Source of the DNA: Haloarcula vallismortis ATCC 29715
Lineage (GTDB): Archaea > Halobacteriota > Halobacteria > Halobacteriales > Haloarculaceae
Assembly (NCBI RefSeq): GCF_000337775.1
Contig: NZ_AOLQ01000069.1
Coordinates: 462,241-526,240, forward strand
DNA: 64,000 bases
Direction: 5' to 3'
Shown here: piece after piece, positions 54,826-63,839 of the stretch
Layout of the letters: the number at the start of each line of letters is the position of its first letter
Numbering within the stretch: the stretch's first letter is position 1
Notes under the pieces: generated by a model
Told to the model about the DNA's origin: nothing
Seen by the model: the letters and a program-made list of their open reading frames with translations, nothing else
The model's database searches: none
Program-made: the position numbers and the translations under genes

Positions 54826-55751
54826 GTATTAGAGACGGGGATTTCATCGACCAACTCCGCAGTACAGAAAACAGCCGTATCGGACTGTATGCCCTCCTGC
54901 TTGCGGGCATCGCCTTCTACCTCTTCCCGGTGGAAACAGCCGTGATGACGATGTTCAAGACCGAAAGCGCGTTCGCCCGAACGCTCCCGTTCGCGCCGCC
55001 GGGCGCTGACGGGTTCACGCTCGATGCGCTCGCCACTGCCTGGAACACGCTTCGGCCGGGACTGGTGAACTCGCTGCTGATGGCGATTCCCGCGACGCTC
55101 GTGTCGGCGCTGCTGGGCAGTATGACCGCGTATGGACTGACAACGATTAGCTGGCGCGGCCAGGTCGGCGTGGTCGTCCTCATCATCGCGGGCATCTTCA
55201 TCCCCTATCAGGCTGTGCTGGTCCCGCTGGCACAGTTCTGGTTCCAGGTGCTTCCGGGGCTGCTCAACGGCTTCGTCAACACCGTCTTTGGCTTCATTAC
55301 GGGCGGGAACTGGCAGTACCCGAGCCGTAACGGGTACGTGCAGTTGCTGCAGCTGTCGATCACCCACGCAGCGTACGGGATTCCGATCTGTACGCTGCTG
55401 TTCCGGTCGTACTATCAGAGCATTTCCGACGAGATGATAGAGGCCGCTCGCCTCGATGGCGCGAGCGCGTTCAGCATCTACCGGAACATCATCCTCCCGC
55501 TGTCGCTGCCGATGTTCGCTGTGACGCTCATCTACCAGTTCACGCAGGTGTACAACGACCTGTTGTTCGCGCTCGTACTGGTCAACGAACCGGCTTCGCA
55601 GGTGGCGACCCAGCGCCTCGCAGCGCTCACTGGCGGGGTCGTCCAGTCGTTTAACACCACGATGGCAGGGGCCATCGTCGCAGCACTTCCGACGCTGCTC
55701 GTCTACATCATGTTCGGCGAACAGTTCGCGAAAGGCGTCGCTGGAGAATAA
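54822..55751 (+). CDS. Sugar-type ABC transporter permease 2 (MalG/UgpE-like)
   Basis: This 309-aa membrane protein has six helices and the EAA motif IEAARLDGASAFSIYRNIIL (about residues 205-224). It pairs with the permease encoded just upstream to form the membrane channel of a carbohydrate importer. A segment QFWFQVLPGLLNGFVNTVFG lies in an extended loop. It ends 17 bp before the ATPase gene. Confidence 0.9.
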   Translation: MSIRDGDFIDQLRSTENSRIGLYALLLAGIAFYLFPVETAVMTMFKTESAFARTLPFAPPGADGFTLDALATAWNTLRPGLVNSLLMAIPATLVSALLGSMTAYGLTTISWRGQVGVVVLIIAGIFIPYQAVLVPLAQFWFQVLPGLLNGFVNTVFGFITGGNWQYPSRNGYVQLLQLSITHAAYGIPICTLLFRSYYQSISDEMIEAARLDGASAFSIYRNIILPLSLPMFAVTLIYQFTQVYNDLLFALVLVNEPASQVATQRLAALTGGVVQSFNTTMAGAIVAALPTLLVYIMFGEQFAKGVAGE

Positions 55752-55768
55752 TCACGGAGGCATTCACT

Positions 55769-56908
55769 ATGGCACAACTCACACTGGACAAGGTAACGAA
55801 GACGTTCCAAGACGACGACGGCGAAATCATCGCGGTTGACGAGGTATCGATCGACATCGAGGACGGCGAGTTCCTCTGTGTCGTTGGTCCATCCGGCTGT
55901 GGAAAATCGACGACGCTGCGGATGATTGCCGGGCTCGAAGACATCACGCGCGGCGAGATTCGGCTCGACGGACAGATTATCAACGACCAGCCGCCGGCCC
56001 GCCGGAACGTGGCGATGGTGTTCCAGTCCTACGCCCTGTACCCCCACATGACCGTGCGGGAGAACATGGCGTTCGGGCTGGAGGAATCGACGGATATGCC
56101 CGACGACGAGATCAACGAGCGCGTCGAAAAGGCGTGCAAGGACATGGGCATTTTCGAACTCATCGACCGCAAGCCCGGCGAACTCTCCGGTGGCCAGCAA
56201 CAGCGCGTGGCGCTGGGCCGCGCAATCGTCCGGGACCCCGAAGTGTTCCTGATGGACGAGCCGCTGGCGAACTTAGACGCGAAGCTCAAAGCCGAGATGC
56301 GGACTGAACTGCAGGAGCTTCAGCAGGACCTCGACGTCTCGACGGTGTACGTCACGCACGACCAGACCGAGGCGATGACGATGTCCGACCGCATCGCCAT
56401 CCTCAACGACGGCGTCCTCCAGCAGTGTGCGACGCCGCTTGAGTGTTACCACGAGCCGAACAACCTCTTCGTCGCGGGGTTCATCGGCGAGCCGTCGATG
56501 AACTTCTTCCCGATGACGCTGGACGGGTCGACGCTCACAGGCGAGTGGTTCGAGTACGAACTGAGTGACGAGACGGTTGCCGCCGTCGAGGGAACGACCG
56601 ACATCACGCTCGGCATCCGACCCGAAGACATCGAGCTCGTCCAGAGCGACACCGGTCCGAACGTGTTCGATTCGACGGTCCACGTCGTCGAGCCTCGCGG
56701 GAACGAGAACACGGCCCACCTGCAGTTCGACGAATCGATGGACGACCAGTTCATCGCGACGGTCGGCGGGATGAAACAGCTCAACGCCGGCCAGCGCGTC
56801 AAAGTACGGTTCCCCGAGAACGCGATCCACCTCTTCGACACGGCTAGCGGCCAGGCCATCCGGAACCGCACGCTTGACGAGATCGAAACGGTCGAATCGG
56901 TCGTCTGA
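55769..56908 (+). CDS. Sugar-type ABC transporter ATPase (MalK/UgpC-like)
   Basis: This 379-aa ATPase has Walker A GPSGCGKST (about residues 37-45), Q-loop FQSYALYPHMTVREN, signature LSGGQQQRVALGRAIV, Walker B VFLMDEPLANLD and switch His in YVTHDQTEAM. A C-terminal TOBE/regulatory domain (about 240-379) is typical of the MalK group that can serve several permeases. It powers the importer encoded by the two upstream genes. Confidence 0.93.
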   Translation: MAQLTLDKVTKTFQDDDGEIIAVDEVSIDIEDGEFLCVVGPSGCGKSTTLRMIAGLEDITRGEIRLDGQIINDQPPARRNVAMVFQSYALYPHMTVRENMAFGLEESTDMPDDEINERVEKACKDMGIFELIDRKPGELSGGQQQRVALGRAIVRDPEVFLMDEPLANLDAKLKAEMRTELQELQQDLDVSTVYVTHDQTEAMTMSDRIAILNDGVLQQCATPLECYHEPNNLFVAGFIGEPSMNFFPMTLDGSTLTGEWFEYELSDETVAAVEGTTDITLGIRPEDIELVQSDTGPNVFDSTVHVVEPRGNENTAHLQFDESMDDQFIATVGGMKQLNAGQRVKVRFPENAIHLFDTASGQAIRNRTLDEIETVESVV

Positions 56909-56961
56909 GCCGCAACCGCCGCGCTTTTACTATCCTGTCGGACAGACGTGCGGTTTCACCG

Positions 56962-57942
56962 TCACGCCCAGCGGTCCAGCCCGGTCTGGACGACGGACTC
57001 GTCGATGCGCTTGAACCCGCGAGCGACTTCGTCGGCGTCGACTTCCCACTGTTCGGTGACGAACGCGCGGGCGGCGTCGATATCCGGGTCGACGCTGTCG
57101 GGAATCACGTAGTCGTCGGTGACGGCGGGGTCGAGAAACAGGTCACGGATGCGGTCGGCGTGGTCGATGTGCTCGCTGCGAGCCTCCAGCACGGCGTAGA
57201 GGTCGCCGTGCTCGTGAAGCTCTTTGACGGCGGTCTTGGGCCCGATACCGGAAATCCCCTCGTTGAAGTCCGTCCCCATCAAGATGGCGGCGTCGACCAG
57301 TTGCTCCCAGGTGAGGTCATGCTGGGAAAGCGTGGCCTCGAAATCCATCAGTTCGGGGTCGCCCTTCGAGGTGATCTGGCGGAGCGTCATCGGCGCGCCG
57401 AACAGCAGCGCGTCGTAGTCCTCGGTCCCGACGTAGTCCACGTCACCCCGTCGGGCCATCACCGATGCCTGCCCTTCGCCTTCAGCGGGGGCGTCGACGA
57501 TAGGCACGTCGAGTAGTTCCAGCAGGTCCCGCGTCGTGTCGACGATGGTATCGGTCAGCCGCTGAGTCCGGGAGTCGAGTTTGGCGACGCGGGTGCTGTC
57601 TCCCGCTTTGCGGGCCGCCTCCAGTTCGGATTCGTACTTCTCGCGCTGTTCGCGGCGCCTCTCGACCTCGTCGTCTTTGAGGTCTGTGACCGCGCCGTCG
57701 AAGACGAACACGGGCGTGAGGTCGTGTTCGAAGAATTTCGGCAGGCCCTGAATGACACCGATGAGGTTCGCCACCTCCTCGCCGCCGCTGGTGGTGTATT
57801 TCGCCTCACTGGTGAACTTCACCGTCGTCGTCAGATAGCGATAGAGCCAGTTGTGAGCGTCCACGGCGACGACGCTCCCGCCGAGGTCGCCGAACGACAC
57901 GTCCGATAGCGCCGCAAGCGACCGTAAATCAGCGTTTCCCAT
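56962..57942 (-). CDS. fen: Flap endonuclease FEN-1
   Basis: This 326-aa protein has an N-terminal nuclease region ([29 protein letters not shown], about residues 24-85) and an internal nuclease region ([33 protein letters not shown]), together carrying the metal-binding acidic residues. The helix-hairpin-helix segment follows ([20 protein letters not shown]). The C-terminus QTGLDRWA looks like a PCNA-interacting PIP box. It cleaves 5' flaps during Okazaki-fragment maturation and repair. The gene follows the ABC operon on the opposite strand. Confidence 0.95.
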   Translation of the reverse strand: MGNADLRSLAALSDVSFGDLGGSVVAVDAHNWLYRYLTTTVKFTSEAKYTTSGGEEVANLIGVIQGLPKFFEHDLTPVFVFDGAVTDLKDDEVERRREQREKYESELEAARKAGDSTRVAKLDSRTQRLTDTIVDTTRDLLELLDVPIVDAPAEGEGQASVMARRGDVDYVGTEDYDALLFGAPMTLRQITSKGDPELMDFEATLSQHDLTWEQLVDAAILMGTDFNEGISGIGPKTAVKELHEHGDLYAVLEARSEHIDHADRIRDLFLDPAVTDDYVIPDSVDPDIDAARAFVTEQWEVDADEVARGFKRIDESVVQTGLDRWA

Positions 57943-58034
57943 TGGCAGGTCTTTGGCCGACAGCCGCTTGAATCTCTCGGAGAAGACGTGCTACTTCGGT
58001 ACCTGCTAGCACAGGCTGACGCCGGTCGAGCGGC

Positions 58035-58583
58035 TCAGCCGGTCCCTGCGGACGGCTGGTCAGCCCAGTCGTCGATGACAGACGGCGGGTCGGCGTTGGC
58101 CTTCGCCGCGAGGAACGACTCCTCTTCGGGCGAGAGGTCACGCTCCCGGAACAGGTCCAGCCCGGCCTGATACCGCTCGGTGCTGCGGTCGCCTGGCCAG
58201 ACGAGGTCGAGTTCGGCCATCCCCGACTCCGCGCCGCTGAAACAGAATCCCGCCCGGTAGGCGGCCTGGTAGGAAAACGGGTTGTTGACGCCGATGGACA
58301 CACGTTTGAAGCCCCGGTCCGTGGCCCGCTCCCGGACGAATCGGAGGAGACGGGCACCGAGCCGGTCCCCCTGTCGGTCCTGCCGCACGGTGATATACCG
58401 GACACAGAGGGTGTCCGGGTCCGTCCGGTCGGCATCGAACGCGGCCGCGGCCACCACCCCGTCGTCGCCGACGACGGCCTTTCCGGTCGAGGTCATCACG
58501 AACTTACCCGCGTACGCAAACTGCTCGTGGTCCAGCCGGAGTCGGTGCCCGTCCTCGGGCCAACCGAGCAGCGTGAACTCCAT
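58035..58583 (-). CDS. GNAT family acetyltransferase
   Basis: Started at MEFTLLGWPEDGHRLRLDHE (182 aa); the long in-frame extension upstream reads antisense to the DUF3054 gene and is unlikely to be coding. The acetyl-CoA loop RQDRQGDRLGARLLRFVRER and the preceding VRYITV strand fit GNAT. The C-terminal part (PGDRSTERYQAGLDLFRERD) is specific to haloarchaeal homologues. The substrate is unknown. It lies 92 bp upstream of fen on the same strand. Confidence 0.8.
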   Translation of the reverse strand: MEFTLLGWPEDGHRLRLDHEQFAYAGKFVMTSTGKAVVGDDGVVAAAAFDADRTDPDTLCVRYITVRQDRQGDRLGARLLRFVRERATDRGFKRVSIGVNNPFSYQAAYRAGFCFSGAESGMAELDLVWPGDRSTERYQAGLDLFRERDLSPEEESFLAAKANADPPSVIDDWADQPSAGTG

Positions 58584-58694
58584 AGTCTGACTGAACGGAC
58601 CGCCCACTGTAATCAGTACTGGTCGCTGTCTCAGGCCACCAGCCGCCGTCGTCGAATCCGGGAGAGCGAAGTGTCCGGAACTGGAACTCCCTGT

Positions 58695-59108
58695 ATGAGC
58701 GTCTCGACGGTGGGAAACGGTCGTATCGAACTGTCCACTCGGACGGCACTGCTCGCTGTCGGCGATCTGCTGGCGATTGCTGTATTCGTCGGTGTCGGCG
58801 AGATGACCCACGGTATCAATCCGATACTCAACCCAAGTCGGTTCGCCGGGACGCTGACGCCCTTTTATATCGGCTGGCTCTTCGTCGCCGGACTCGGGGG
58901 ACTGTACACCGCCGCCGCAACCGCGACGCTTCGTACGGCTCTCGTCCGCACCATCGTGGGATGGGTGCTGGCAGTCGGAATCGCACAGGGACTTCGGTCG
59001 ACGGCGATGTTCCCCGGCAACGCGGCGCTGACCTTTGCACTTGTATCCGTGTTTGTCGGGGGTACGCTATTGATGCTCTGGCGCGGTTCAGTTGCAGTCG
59101 TAAAATAG
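58695..59108 (+). CDS. DUF3054 family membrane protein
   Basis: Started at MSVSTVGNGRIELSTRTALL (137 aa). It has four membrane helices and the DUF3054 features: DLLAIAVFVGVGEMTHGIN near the N-terminus, ending with a helix ALTFALVSVFVGGTLLMLWR. Function is unknown. It is divergent from the GNAT gene, with 111 bp between starts. Confidence 0.85.
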   Translation: MSVSTVGNGRIELSTRTALLAVGDLLAIAVFVGVGEMTHGINPILNPSRFAGTLTPFYIGWLFVAGLGGLYTAAATATLRTALVRTIVGWVLAVGIAQGLRSTAMFPGNAALTFALVSVFVGGTLLMLWRGSVAVVK

Positions 59109-59144
59109 GGCGGCCTGCTGTAGCGCTGCGGTATCGATGACGGA

Positions 59145-59312
59145 CTATCGCAGGTCGGCGACTTCAAGCGACTCTGTCGACTGGATCCATGCCTGATGGT
59201 TCTCTCGGTCGTAGATTACGAACTCCTCGTCCCCGATATTCAGTTCGGCGTAGCGTCGTTCTTGATCGTCGGTCGCGGCGTCCGTCGTGTTGTCCGTTGC
59301 GTTTGTGCTCAT
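59145..59312 (-). CDS. Short acidic protein, 55 aa (DUF7331-like)
   Basis: The frame from the ATG at 59312 encodes a short acidic protein: MSTNATDNTTDAATDDQERR, then YAELNIGDEEFVIYDRENHQ, then AWIQSTESLEVADLR. The pattern 'rryaelnigdeefviydrenhqaWi' is what I remember of a small haloarchaeal family (DUF7331). It converges on DUF3054 and is too short for usual ORF cutoffs. The overlapping longer frame on the same strand is rich in Arg and unlikely to be real. Function is unknown. Confidence 0.75.
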   Translation of the reverse strand: MSTNATDNTTDAATDDQERRYAELNIGDEEFVIYDRENHQAWIQSTESLEVADLR

Positions 59313-59791
59313 TGTCTCGTTTGGAAATCGGCGTTACCGTTTTTCTCCGGTTCAACGTATCTCGGGAGACCTAATAAGCACACGGACCCAGTTATCACCA
59401 GAGAAAATAGGAGCCATGAGCACGCCACTGAATCCATAATCTAGTTCTCAAATTCTGAAAAAGAGCATTTGAACGGGTTCTATCCCGAGAAACAGACAGC
59501 CGTTCTAACGGCTATCGTATACTGGTTTGTAGCCACTTAATCTCATTTTTGTATACGGATATGACGGCCTACCTGTGACCGCGGGCCAGTGATATCAGAC
59601 CGCCTCCGTCCTTATATTGTGAACTGTCCACAAGAATTGGAGTATATAAATCTTTTCCCCTTATCCCACCTATAACTTATGAGATTGTTACCCAGCGGGT
59701 ACTGAGTAAATTTGCAGGGGCCATTCCGTGTATTGGCCCGTATTTTAGGGAAACATTGATATACCCCACTACCGTAGTATAATTCATAATT
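59313..59791. other. AT-rich intergenic region with a possible small RNA gene
   Basis: These 479 bp carry no convincing protein gene and are strongly AT-rich between about 59400 and 59790. Visible elements are the palindromic AGCCGTT-CT-AACGGCT at 59498-59513, a strong TATATAAA at 59643-59650, an eight-codon frame from 59679, and a hairpin GGGCCA...TGGCCC at 59718-59739. Confidence 0.5.
59643..59745 (+). ncRNA. Candidate small RNA or leaderless sORF transcript
   Basis: TATATAAA (59643-59650) predicts a start near 59673. Downstream there are a small hairpin ACCC-AGC-GGGT (59690-59700) and a longer inverted repeat GGGCCA (59718-59723) / TGGCCC (59734-59739) followed by the T-rich TATTTTA. The only frame is MRLLPSGY from 59679. 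A short stable transcript of about 70 nt is possible; there is no homology evidence. Confidence 0.25.
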
Positions 59792-60025
59792 ATGACGGGC
59801 TATTACGACATCATTCTCGGACTCATTCCGCTCGCCATGGCCGGCATCACCGCCACTCTGTTCGTTGCCGGCTTCGAACTGACGACGGCGATTCCGATGG
59901 CTTCTGTCGTAACAGTTGGCCTCATCGGCCACGCGATGTTCGTCCGTGCCCCCGTCGACCCGGTCCCGAGCGACGCGTCGACCCAGCAGACCGCACAGTC
60001 AGACCCGCTACAGACAGCGGATTAA
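59792..60025 (+). CDS. Small two-helix membrane protein
   Basis: This 77-aa protein has two hydrophobic segments (about 7-29 and 32-51, MTGYYDIILGLIPLAMAG start) and a Pro/Gln/Thr-rich tail. A TATA-like ATTGATAT lies about 30 bp upstream. Proteins of this shape are common and uncharacterised in haloarchaea. The next gene starts 115 bp further on, so a shared operon is not evident. Confidence 0.65.
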   Translation: MTGYYDIILGLIPLAMAGITATLFVAGFELTTAIPMASVVTVGLIGHAMFVRAPVDPVPSDASTQQTAQSDPLQTAD

Positions 60026-60140
60026 ACGTATTCTAGTCCGTCTCGACTCCTGTTTTCGGTAGTGCACCAGTGACTGCCTCCAATCTAACATACCGGTCAC
60101 CGCCGGGCAGTATAAGAGTCGGTCGCCCAAACGACGGAGT

Positions 60141-61148
60141 ATGACAACAGACGCGACAGCGCTGTTTCTGCAAAGCGACGAGGTTGCTGATCTCGCTGAG
60201 CCCACCGAGTACGTCGACGTCGTCCGGGAGGGGTACCGCCAACGTGGTGAAGGTGCTCCGGCGACGCCCAGAACAACGCTGTTCTCGGACGAGCCCGCCG
60301 GTATGTTGACGGGCTATCTCGCGATTCTTCCAGACACTGGCGCGATGGGTGGATACACCTACGCGGCCGGTTTCGGCGGACGGGACGCACACTTCACGCT
60401 CCCGGTCTTCGACGCCGACAGCGGCGACCCGCTCGCTGTCCTCGACGGCGCGAGCATGAACCCGCACAAGACCGGCGCAGTCGGGGCGGTGGGCGTCGAT
60501 GCGCTGGCCCGCCGTGACGCCAGCGACCTCGCAATTATCGGCAGTGGCGCACAGGCCCGCGGCCAGGTCCGTGCGACGGCGACAGTCCGAGACTTCGACC
60601 GCATCGAGGTGTACTCCCCGACGGCAAGTAACCGGGAGTCTTTCGCCGCGGAGATGAATGACGCGCTGGACCCGACAGTGGCTGCCGTCGCGTCCCCGGC
60701 CGCAGCAATCGAAGGGGCCGATGTCGTTATCACAGCGACCAGTGCGAGCGACCCGGTGTTCGACGGTGACCTGCTCGAACCGGGCACCCACGTAACCGCC
60801 ATGGGTCAGTACCATCCTGAAAAGAACGAACTGGATGCGACGACAATCGAACGCGCCACGTACGTCCCGGACCTGCGCGAGCGGGTGACACAGGACGCCG
60901 GGTCGTTCATCAACGCCCTCGATGCGGGCGTCGTCGACGAGGACCACGTTCATGCCGAGCTGGGAGACATCGTTGCCGGAAACGCATCGGGACGGCAGTC
61001 CCCCGAAGAGATTACGGTCTTCGACTCCGGCGGTACAGCCATCGAAACCGTTGCTGCAGGCCATATGCTGTACGAGCGGGCAAAGGCTGAGGGCCGGGGT
61101 GAAGAGATCGACTTCGCACCCGCGAGCAAAGCCCTGACTGGCCGGTAG
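60141..61148 (+). CDS. Ornithine cyclodeaminase/mu-crystallin family protein
   Basis: This 335-aa protein has a Rossmann fold with the NAD-binding motif LAIIGSGAQARGQVRATATV (about residues 131-150) and a substrate-site region with MNPHKTGAVGAVG. Later come ADVVITATSASDPVF and VTAMGQYHPEKNELD, typical of the OCD family (ornithine cyclodeaminase, alanine dehydrogenase, ketimine reductases). In archaea several members are alanine dehydrogenases. Substrate cannot be told from sequence. Confidence 0.88.
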   Translation: MTTDATALFLQSDEVADLAEPTEYVDVVREGYRQRGEGAPATPRTTLFSDEPAGMLTGYLAILPDTGAMGGYTYAAGFGGRDAHFTLPVFDADSGDPLAVLDGASMNPHKTGAVGAVGVDALARRDASDLAIIGSGAQARGQVRATATVRDFDRIEVYSPTASNRESFAAEMNDALDPTVAAVASPAAAIEGADVVITATSASDPVFDGDLLEPGTHVTAMGQYHPEKNELDATTIERATYVPDLRERVTQDAGSFINALDAGVVDEDHVHAELGDIVAGNASGRQSPEEITVFDSGGTAIETVAAGHMLYERAKAEGRGEEIDFAPASKALTGR

Positions 61149-61160
61149 TAGCCACAGGAG

Positions 61161-62273
61161 TTAGAGGTACGGACCGAGGCCGAGAGCGTCAACCAGACTG
61201 ATGCCGGCAGCGAGCGCGCCGACGATGTAGCCGGCGATAGTGCCACCGTTCAACAGCGGGAGTCCTGCGTGTGCGCGCCCTTTCAACACCATCCATAGCA
61301 GTATCGTCAGACCGACGTAGGACCCGATCATCGCGGTCACCGCCGGCAACGGGACGCCGAGTACCGTCAGTACGTCCGACGAGGCGAAAAAGGCGGCACT
61401 GGCGACGAGTATCGACGGGATGATGGCGTCACCGAGACCGATAAACAGCGCGTCGCGCTCCAGCGGGTCGGCGTGACCGTCGTCGCCCTCGTCCGCTTCG
61501 CCGGTGCCCGTCGGCTCGCCCTGACGTTCGGCCGGCTGGCTCCCATCCGCAACTGCCGGCTCATCTGCGTCGGCACCGGATTCTGTGGTCGCTGGCCCTC
61601 CGGCCGCGTCGTCCGCCGCCGTCTCGTCGTCGCCAGTCTCGTCTTCTGCCATCGGGTCCGGCGTCGTCGCGTCGAGATACGAGTACGACAGCGTCATCGG
61701 AATCACAAGAACGACGGGGACCCTGAGGTCCATGACGCCCGAGGCCAGCGTGAGCATGTGTTCGGTTCCGTAGACGCTGATCGCATCGTACACAGCGAGA
61801 ACAGTCAGTAGGACTAGCGCCGGCAACACCCCGAAACTGATACCGAACAGCCCGGCGGCGGCGGCTCCCATCACCGCACCGGCACTGTCGATGACGTACC
61901 ACTCGGGGTAGACCAGCAGCGCCGTCCCCAGGCCCAGCGCTAACAGGACGGCGACGACGTTGAGGCCGGCGTACGTGAGCACCGGCGGGACCAGCACCTG
62001 AAACACGTACAGTGAGAGCCAGGCTGCCGAGAAGACGATAAGCCCGCGGATGAGCTGATCCACGTCGTAGCGGAAGGCAAGCAACATAACGGCTGTCGCG
62101 ATCAGAATCGCCCCGATGTACATGAGGCTGTTCGTGGGGTCAGATGGGTCTTCGACGGCCTGATACCCGGCCGATTCGAAGGGCTGGACCAGTGCCAGCG
62201 CGCCGAGTTGGACGAACAGAAAGATACCAGCGATAAGGCCACAGCCGCCGAGGATTCGCCACCGTCGCTCCAT
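61161..62273 (-). CDS. Presenilin-like intramembrane aspartyl protease (PSH)
   Basis: Started at MERRWRILGGCGLIAGIFLF (370 aa). Nine membrane helices. The first catalytic Asp is in AVYDAISVYGTEHM (D163), the second in GLGDAIIPSIL (D282), the GxGD motif. GLPLLNGG near residues 337-344 takes the place of the PAL motif. A long acidic, Ala/Gly-rich cytoplasmic loop (about 202-272) lies between helices 6 and 7. It cleaves peptides within the membrane. Gar1 and SRP19 lie upstream on the same strand. Confidence 0.92.
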   Translation of the reverse strand: MERRWRILGGCGLIAGIFLFVQLGALALVQPFESAGYQAVEDPSDPTNSLMYIGAILIATAVMLLAFRYDVDQLIRGLIVFSAAWLSLYVFQVLVPPVLTYAGLNVVAVLLALGLGTALLVYPEWYVIDSAGAVMGAAAAGLFGISFGVLPALVLLTVLAVYDAISVYGTEHMLTLASGVMDLRVPVVLVIPMTLSYSYLDATTPDPMAEDETGDDETAADDAAGGPATTESGADADEPAVADGSQPAERQGEPTGTGEADEGDDGHADPLERDALFIGLGDAIIPSILVASAAFFASSDVLTVLGVPLPAVTAMIGSYVGLTILLWMVLKGRAHAGLPLLNGGTIAGYIVGALAAGISLVDALGLGPYL

Positions 62274-62338
62274 GCACACACGTCCTGCAGGAATCGGTTT
62301 GAGCGTTACGAAGCAAGTATCGACAGGTCGGCGAGCTG

Positions 62339-62566
62339 TTACCGCGCGTACAGGACCTTCCCGACCAGCGCCGGAAGGTGCACGCTGTCGGCTGGCGACA
62401 CTGCGAGGTACGGGCGTTCGACCGGACCGAACACGTCGACGACGGAGCCGACGGTCTGGAGCTCCTCGTCGACCACGTCGGTTCCCACGGACGCGTACTC
62501 GTCGTCAGGTGCCCGGACCACGGCCAGTCCCTGCGCGACCCGCGAGACAGTGCCGATACGTTTCAT
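62339..62566 (-). CDS. gar1: H/ACA RNA-protein complex subunit Gar1
   Basis: This 75-aa protein is a single Gar1 domain. The pattern [40 protein letters not shown], then [12 protein letters not shown] matches archaeal Gar1 (Gly-rich flanks of eukaryotes absent). It binds Cbf5 and enables pseudouridylation guided by H/ACA RNAs. It overlaps srp19 by 4 nt. Confidence 0.93.
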   Translation of the reverse strand: MKRIGTVSRVAQGLAVVRAPDDEYASVGTDVVDEELQTVGSVVDVFGPVERPYLAVSPADSVHLPALVGKVLYAR

Positions 62567-62841
62567 TCACGGAGCGCCTGCATATAGGCTGCCACAGCCC
62601 CCAGCAGGTCGCTTTTCGTTGCATCGTCCGCGTCCTTGACGACGACTCGCCCGCGGGCCTCGTACTCGCGTGGATACGTCTTGTCACGCTCGATGACCGC
62701 GTCGTAACCGACCTGCTGGACGGCTTTGGCGATTTCATCGACAGTCGGGTCATCCACGGCCAAATCCAGCGACACACGACGCCCATCGCTACGTGAACGG
62801 TCGGCGTCGAGCGCTGCCGGCCAGATAACGTTCTCGACCAT
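62563..62841 (-). CDS. srp19: Signal recognition particle protein SRP19
   Basis: Started at [20 protein letters not shown] (92 aa). The SRP19 features are [20 protein letters not shown] at the N-terminus, a middle region [20 protein letters not shown], and the [13 protein letters not shown] segment. It binds the tip of 7S RNA helices 6 and 8 and stabilises SRP54 binding. TATA element at 62863-62870. It is the first gene of the srp19-gar1 pair. Confidence 0.95.
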   Translation of the reverse strand: MVENVIWPAALDADRSRSDGRRVSLDLAVDDPTVDEIAKAVQQVGYDAVIERDKTYPREYEARGRVVVKDADDATKSDLLGAVAAYMQALRE

Positions 62842-62862
62842 ACCGGCAGTGGCCGCCCGTGG

Positions 62863-62870
62863 CATATATG
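62863..62870 (-). promoter_or_regulatory. TATA element of srp19-gar1
   Basis: CATATATG centred about 26 bp upstream of the srp19 ATG. Confidence 0.5.
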
Positions 62871-62961
62871 GGTTATCGTCACCGCCGACGGTAAAACGTG
62901 ATAATTATATGAAATATATGAAGAATCAAGCTTACATACCTCTGTAATCTACCCGTGACGT

Positions 62962-63729
62962 ATGGTGAAGAAAGGGTTATTGGCTATCGCCGCCGTGGTG
63001 CTCCTCGTGGCTCTCGGGACAGGAGTTCTTATCGGAGCACAGTTTGCGGGCGGGACAGCGGATACACCGACACAGACAGCCGACTCACAGAACAATAACG
63101 GCGGCGGAAATGGCGGTAGTTCAACGGCGACAGCGGGTACTAGTACGACGCCAACACCAACGGCGGAACCAAACGGGACACCGACCGAGACAGCGACCCC
63201 ACAGCAAGAGTCGATTCCGTCGCGGGAGTTCAACGAACAGAACGTCTCGAACTACATCCGGCAGTTCCTTAACGAGGAGCGTGAGGCCGCGAGTGTCCCT
63301 CGTTTTGAATCGGGACTCCAGACTCAGGAGGACCTCGACGAAATGGCCAAGGGCCACAGCGAGCAGATGGCCGTCGAGGGGAAAGCGATCCACAAGATCG
63401 ATGGCGTCTCCAGTAAGGACCGGTATGAAAGCAGCGGCCTCTATGACCGGTGTCAGTTCAAATCTTCCGAAGGTGATTACATCGAGACGCCGGACCGAAA
63501 TCGGTTCGAGGCGGTCGAGAAGACAGTTGCTGGACAAACGTACGAGGAGAACGGCGAAGAGCAGTTCCACGCCACCGACAAGGAAGTCGCGAGACAGATC
63601 GTCGATAGCTGGATGGCGTGGTCGGACTACCGCCAGCGGCTCACGCTCCGCAACGCCAATCTCGTCGGTATCGGCGTGGAGATTACTGACACCGGAAACG
63701 TGTACGCGACTGCCAACATCTGCGGCTAA
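62962..63729 (+). CDS. Secreted CAP-domain protein
   Basis: This 255-aa protein has an N-terminal membrane anchor or signal (about 3-28, KKGLLAIAAVVLLVALGTGV), a Thr/Pro/Gly/Asn-rich low-complexity stalk (about 30-82), then a CAP (SCP/PR-1) domain (about 90-255) with MAKGHSEQMAVEGKAIH and VARQIVDSWMAWSDYRQRLT. CAP-domain proteins are extracellular and bind lipids or act in cell-surface interactions; their archaeal role is unknown. TTACATA at 62932-62938 is the likely TATA element. Confidence 0.85.
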   Translation: MVKKGLLAIAAVVLLVALGTGVLIGAQFAGGTADTPTQTADSQNNNGGGNGGSSTATAGTSTTPTPTAEPNGTPTETATPQQESIPSREFNEQNVSNYIRQFLNEEREAASVPRFESGLQTQEDLDEMAKGHSEQMAVEGKAIHKIDGVSSKDRYESSGLYDRCQFKSSEGDYIETPDRNRFEAVEKTVAGQTYEENGEEQFHATDKEVARQIVDSWMAWSDYRQRLTLRNANLVGIGVEITDTGNVYATANICG

Positions 63730-63839
63730 CGGCTTGACGGGCTAATCAGCACACTGGTTGCCGGTCCGTCTGTGAGTGCTGTCTTGTCGCTATCGCCCCA
63801 CATCTCTGTTTAAATTTCACACGCTCCAACATACGGGCA

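Noticed and set aside
59612..59932. 106-aa minus-strand frame overlapping the 77-aa membrane protein gene
   Set aside because: Runs through AT-rich intergenic DNA and antisense to a plausible gene with a promoter; composition not haloarchaeal protein-like.
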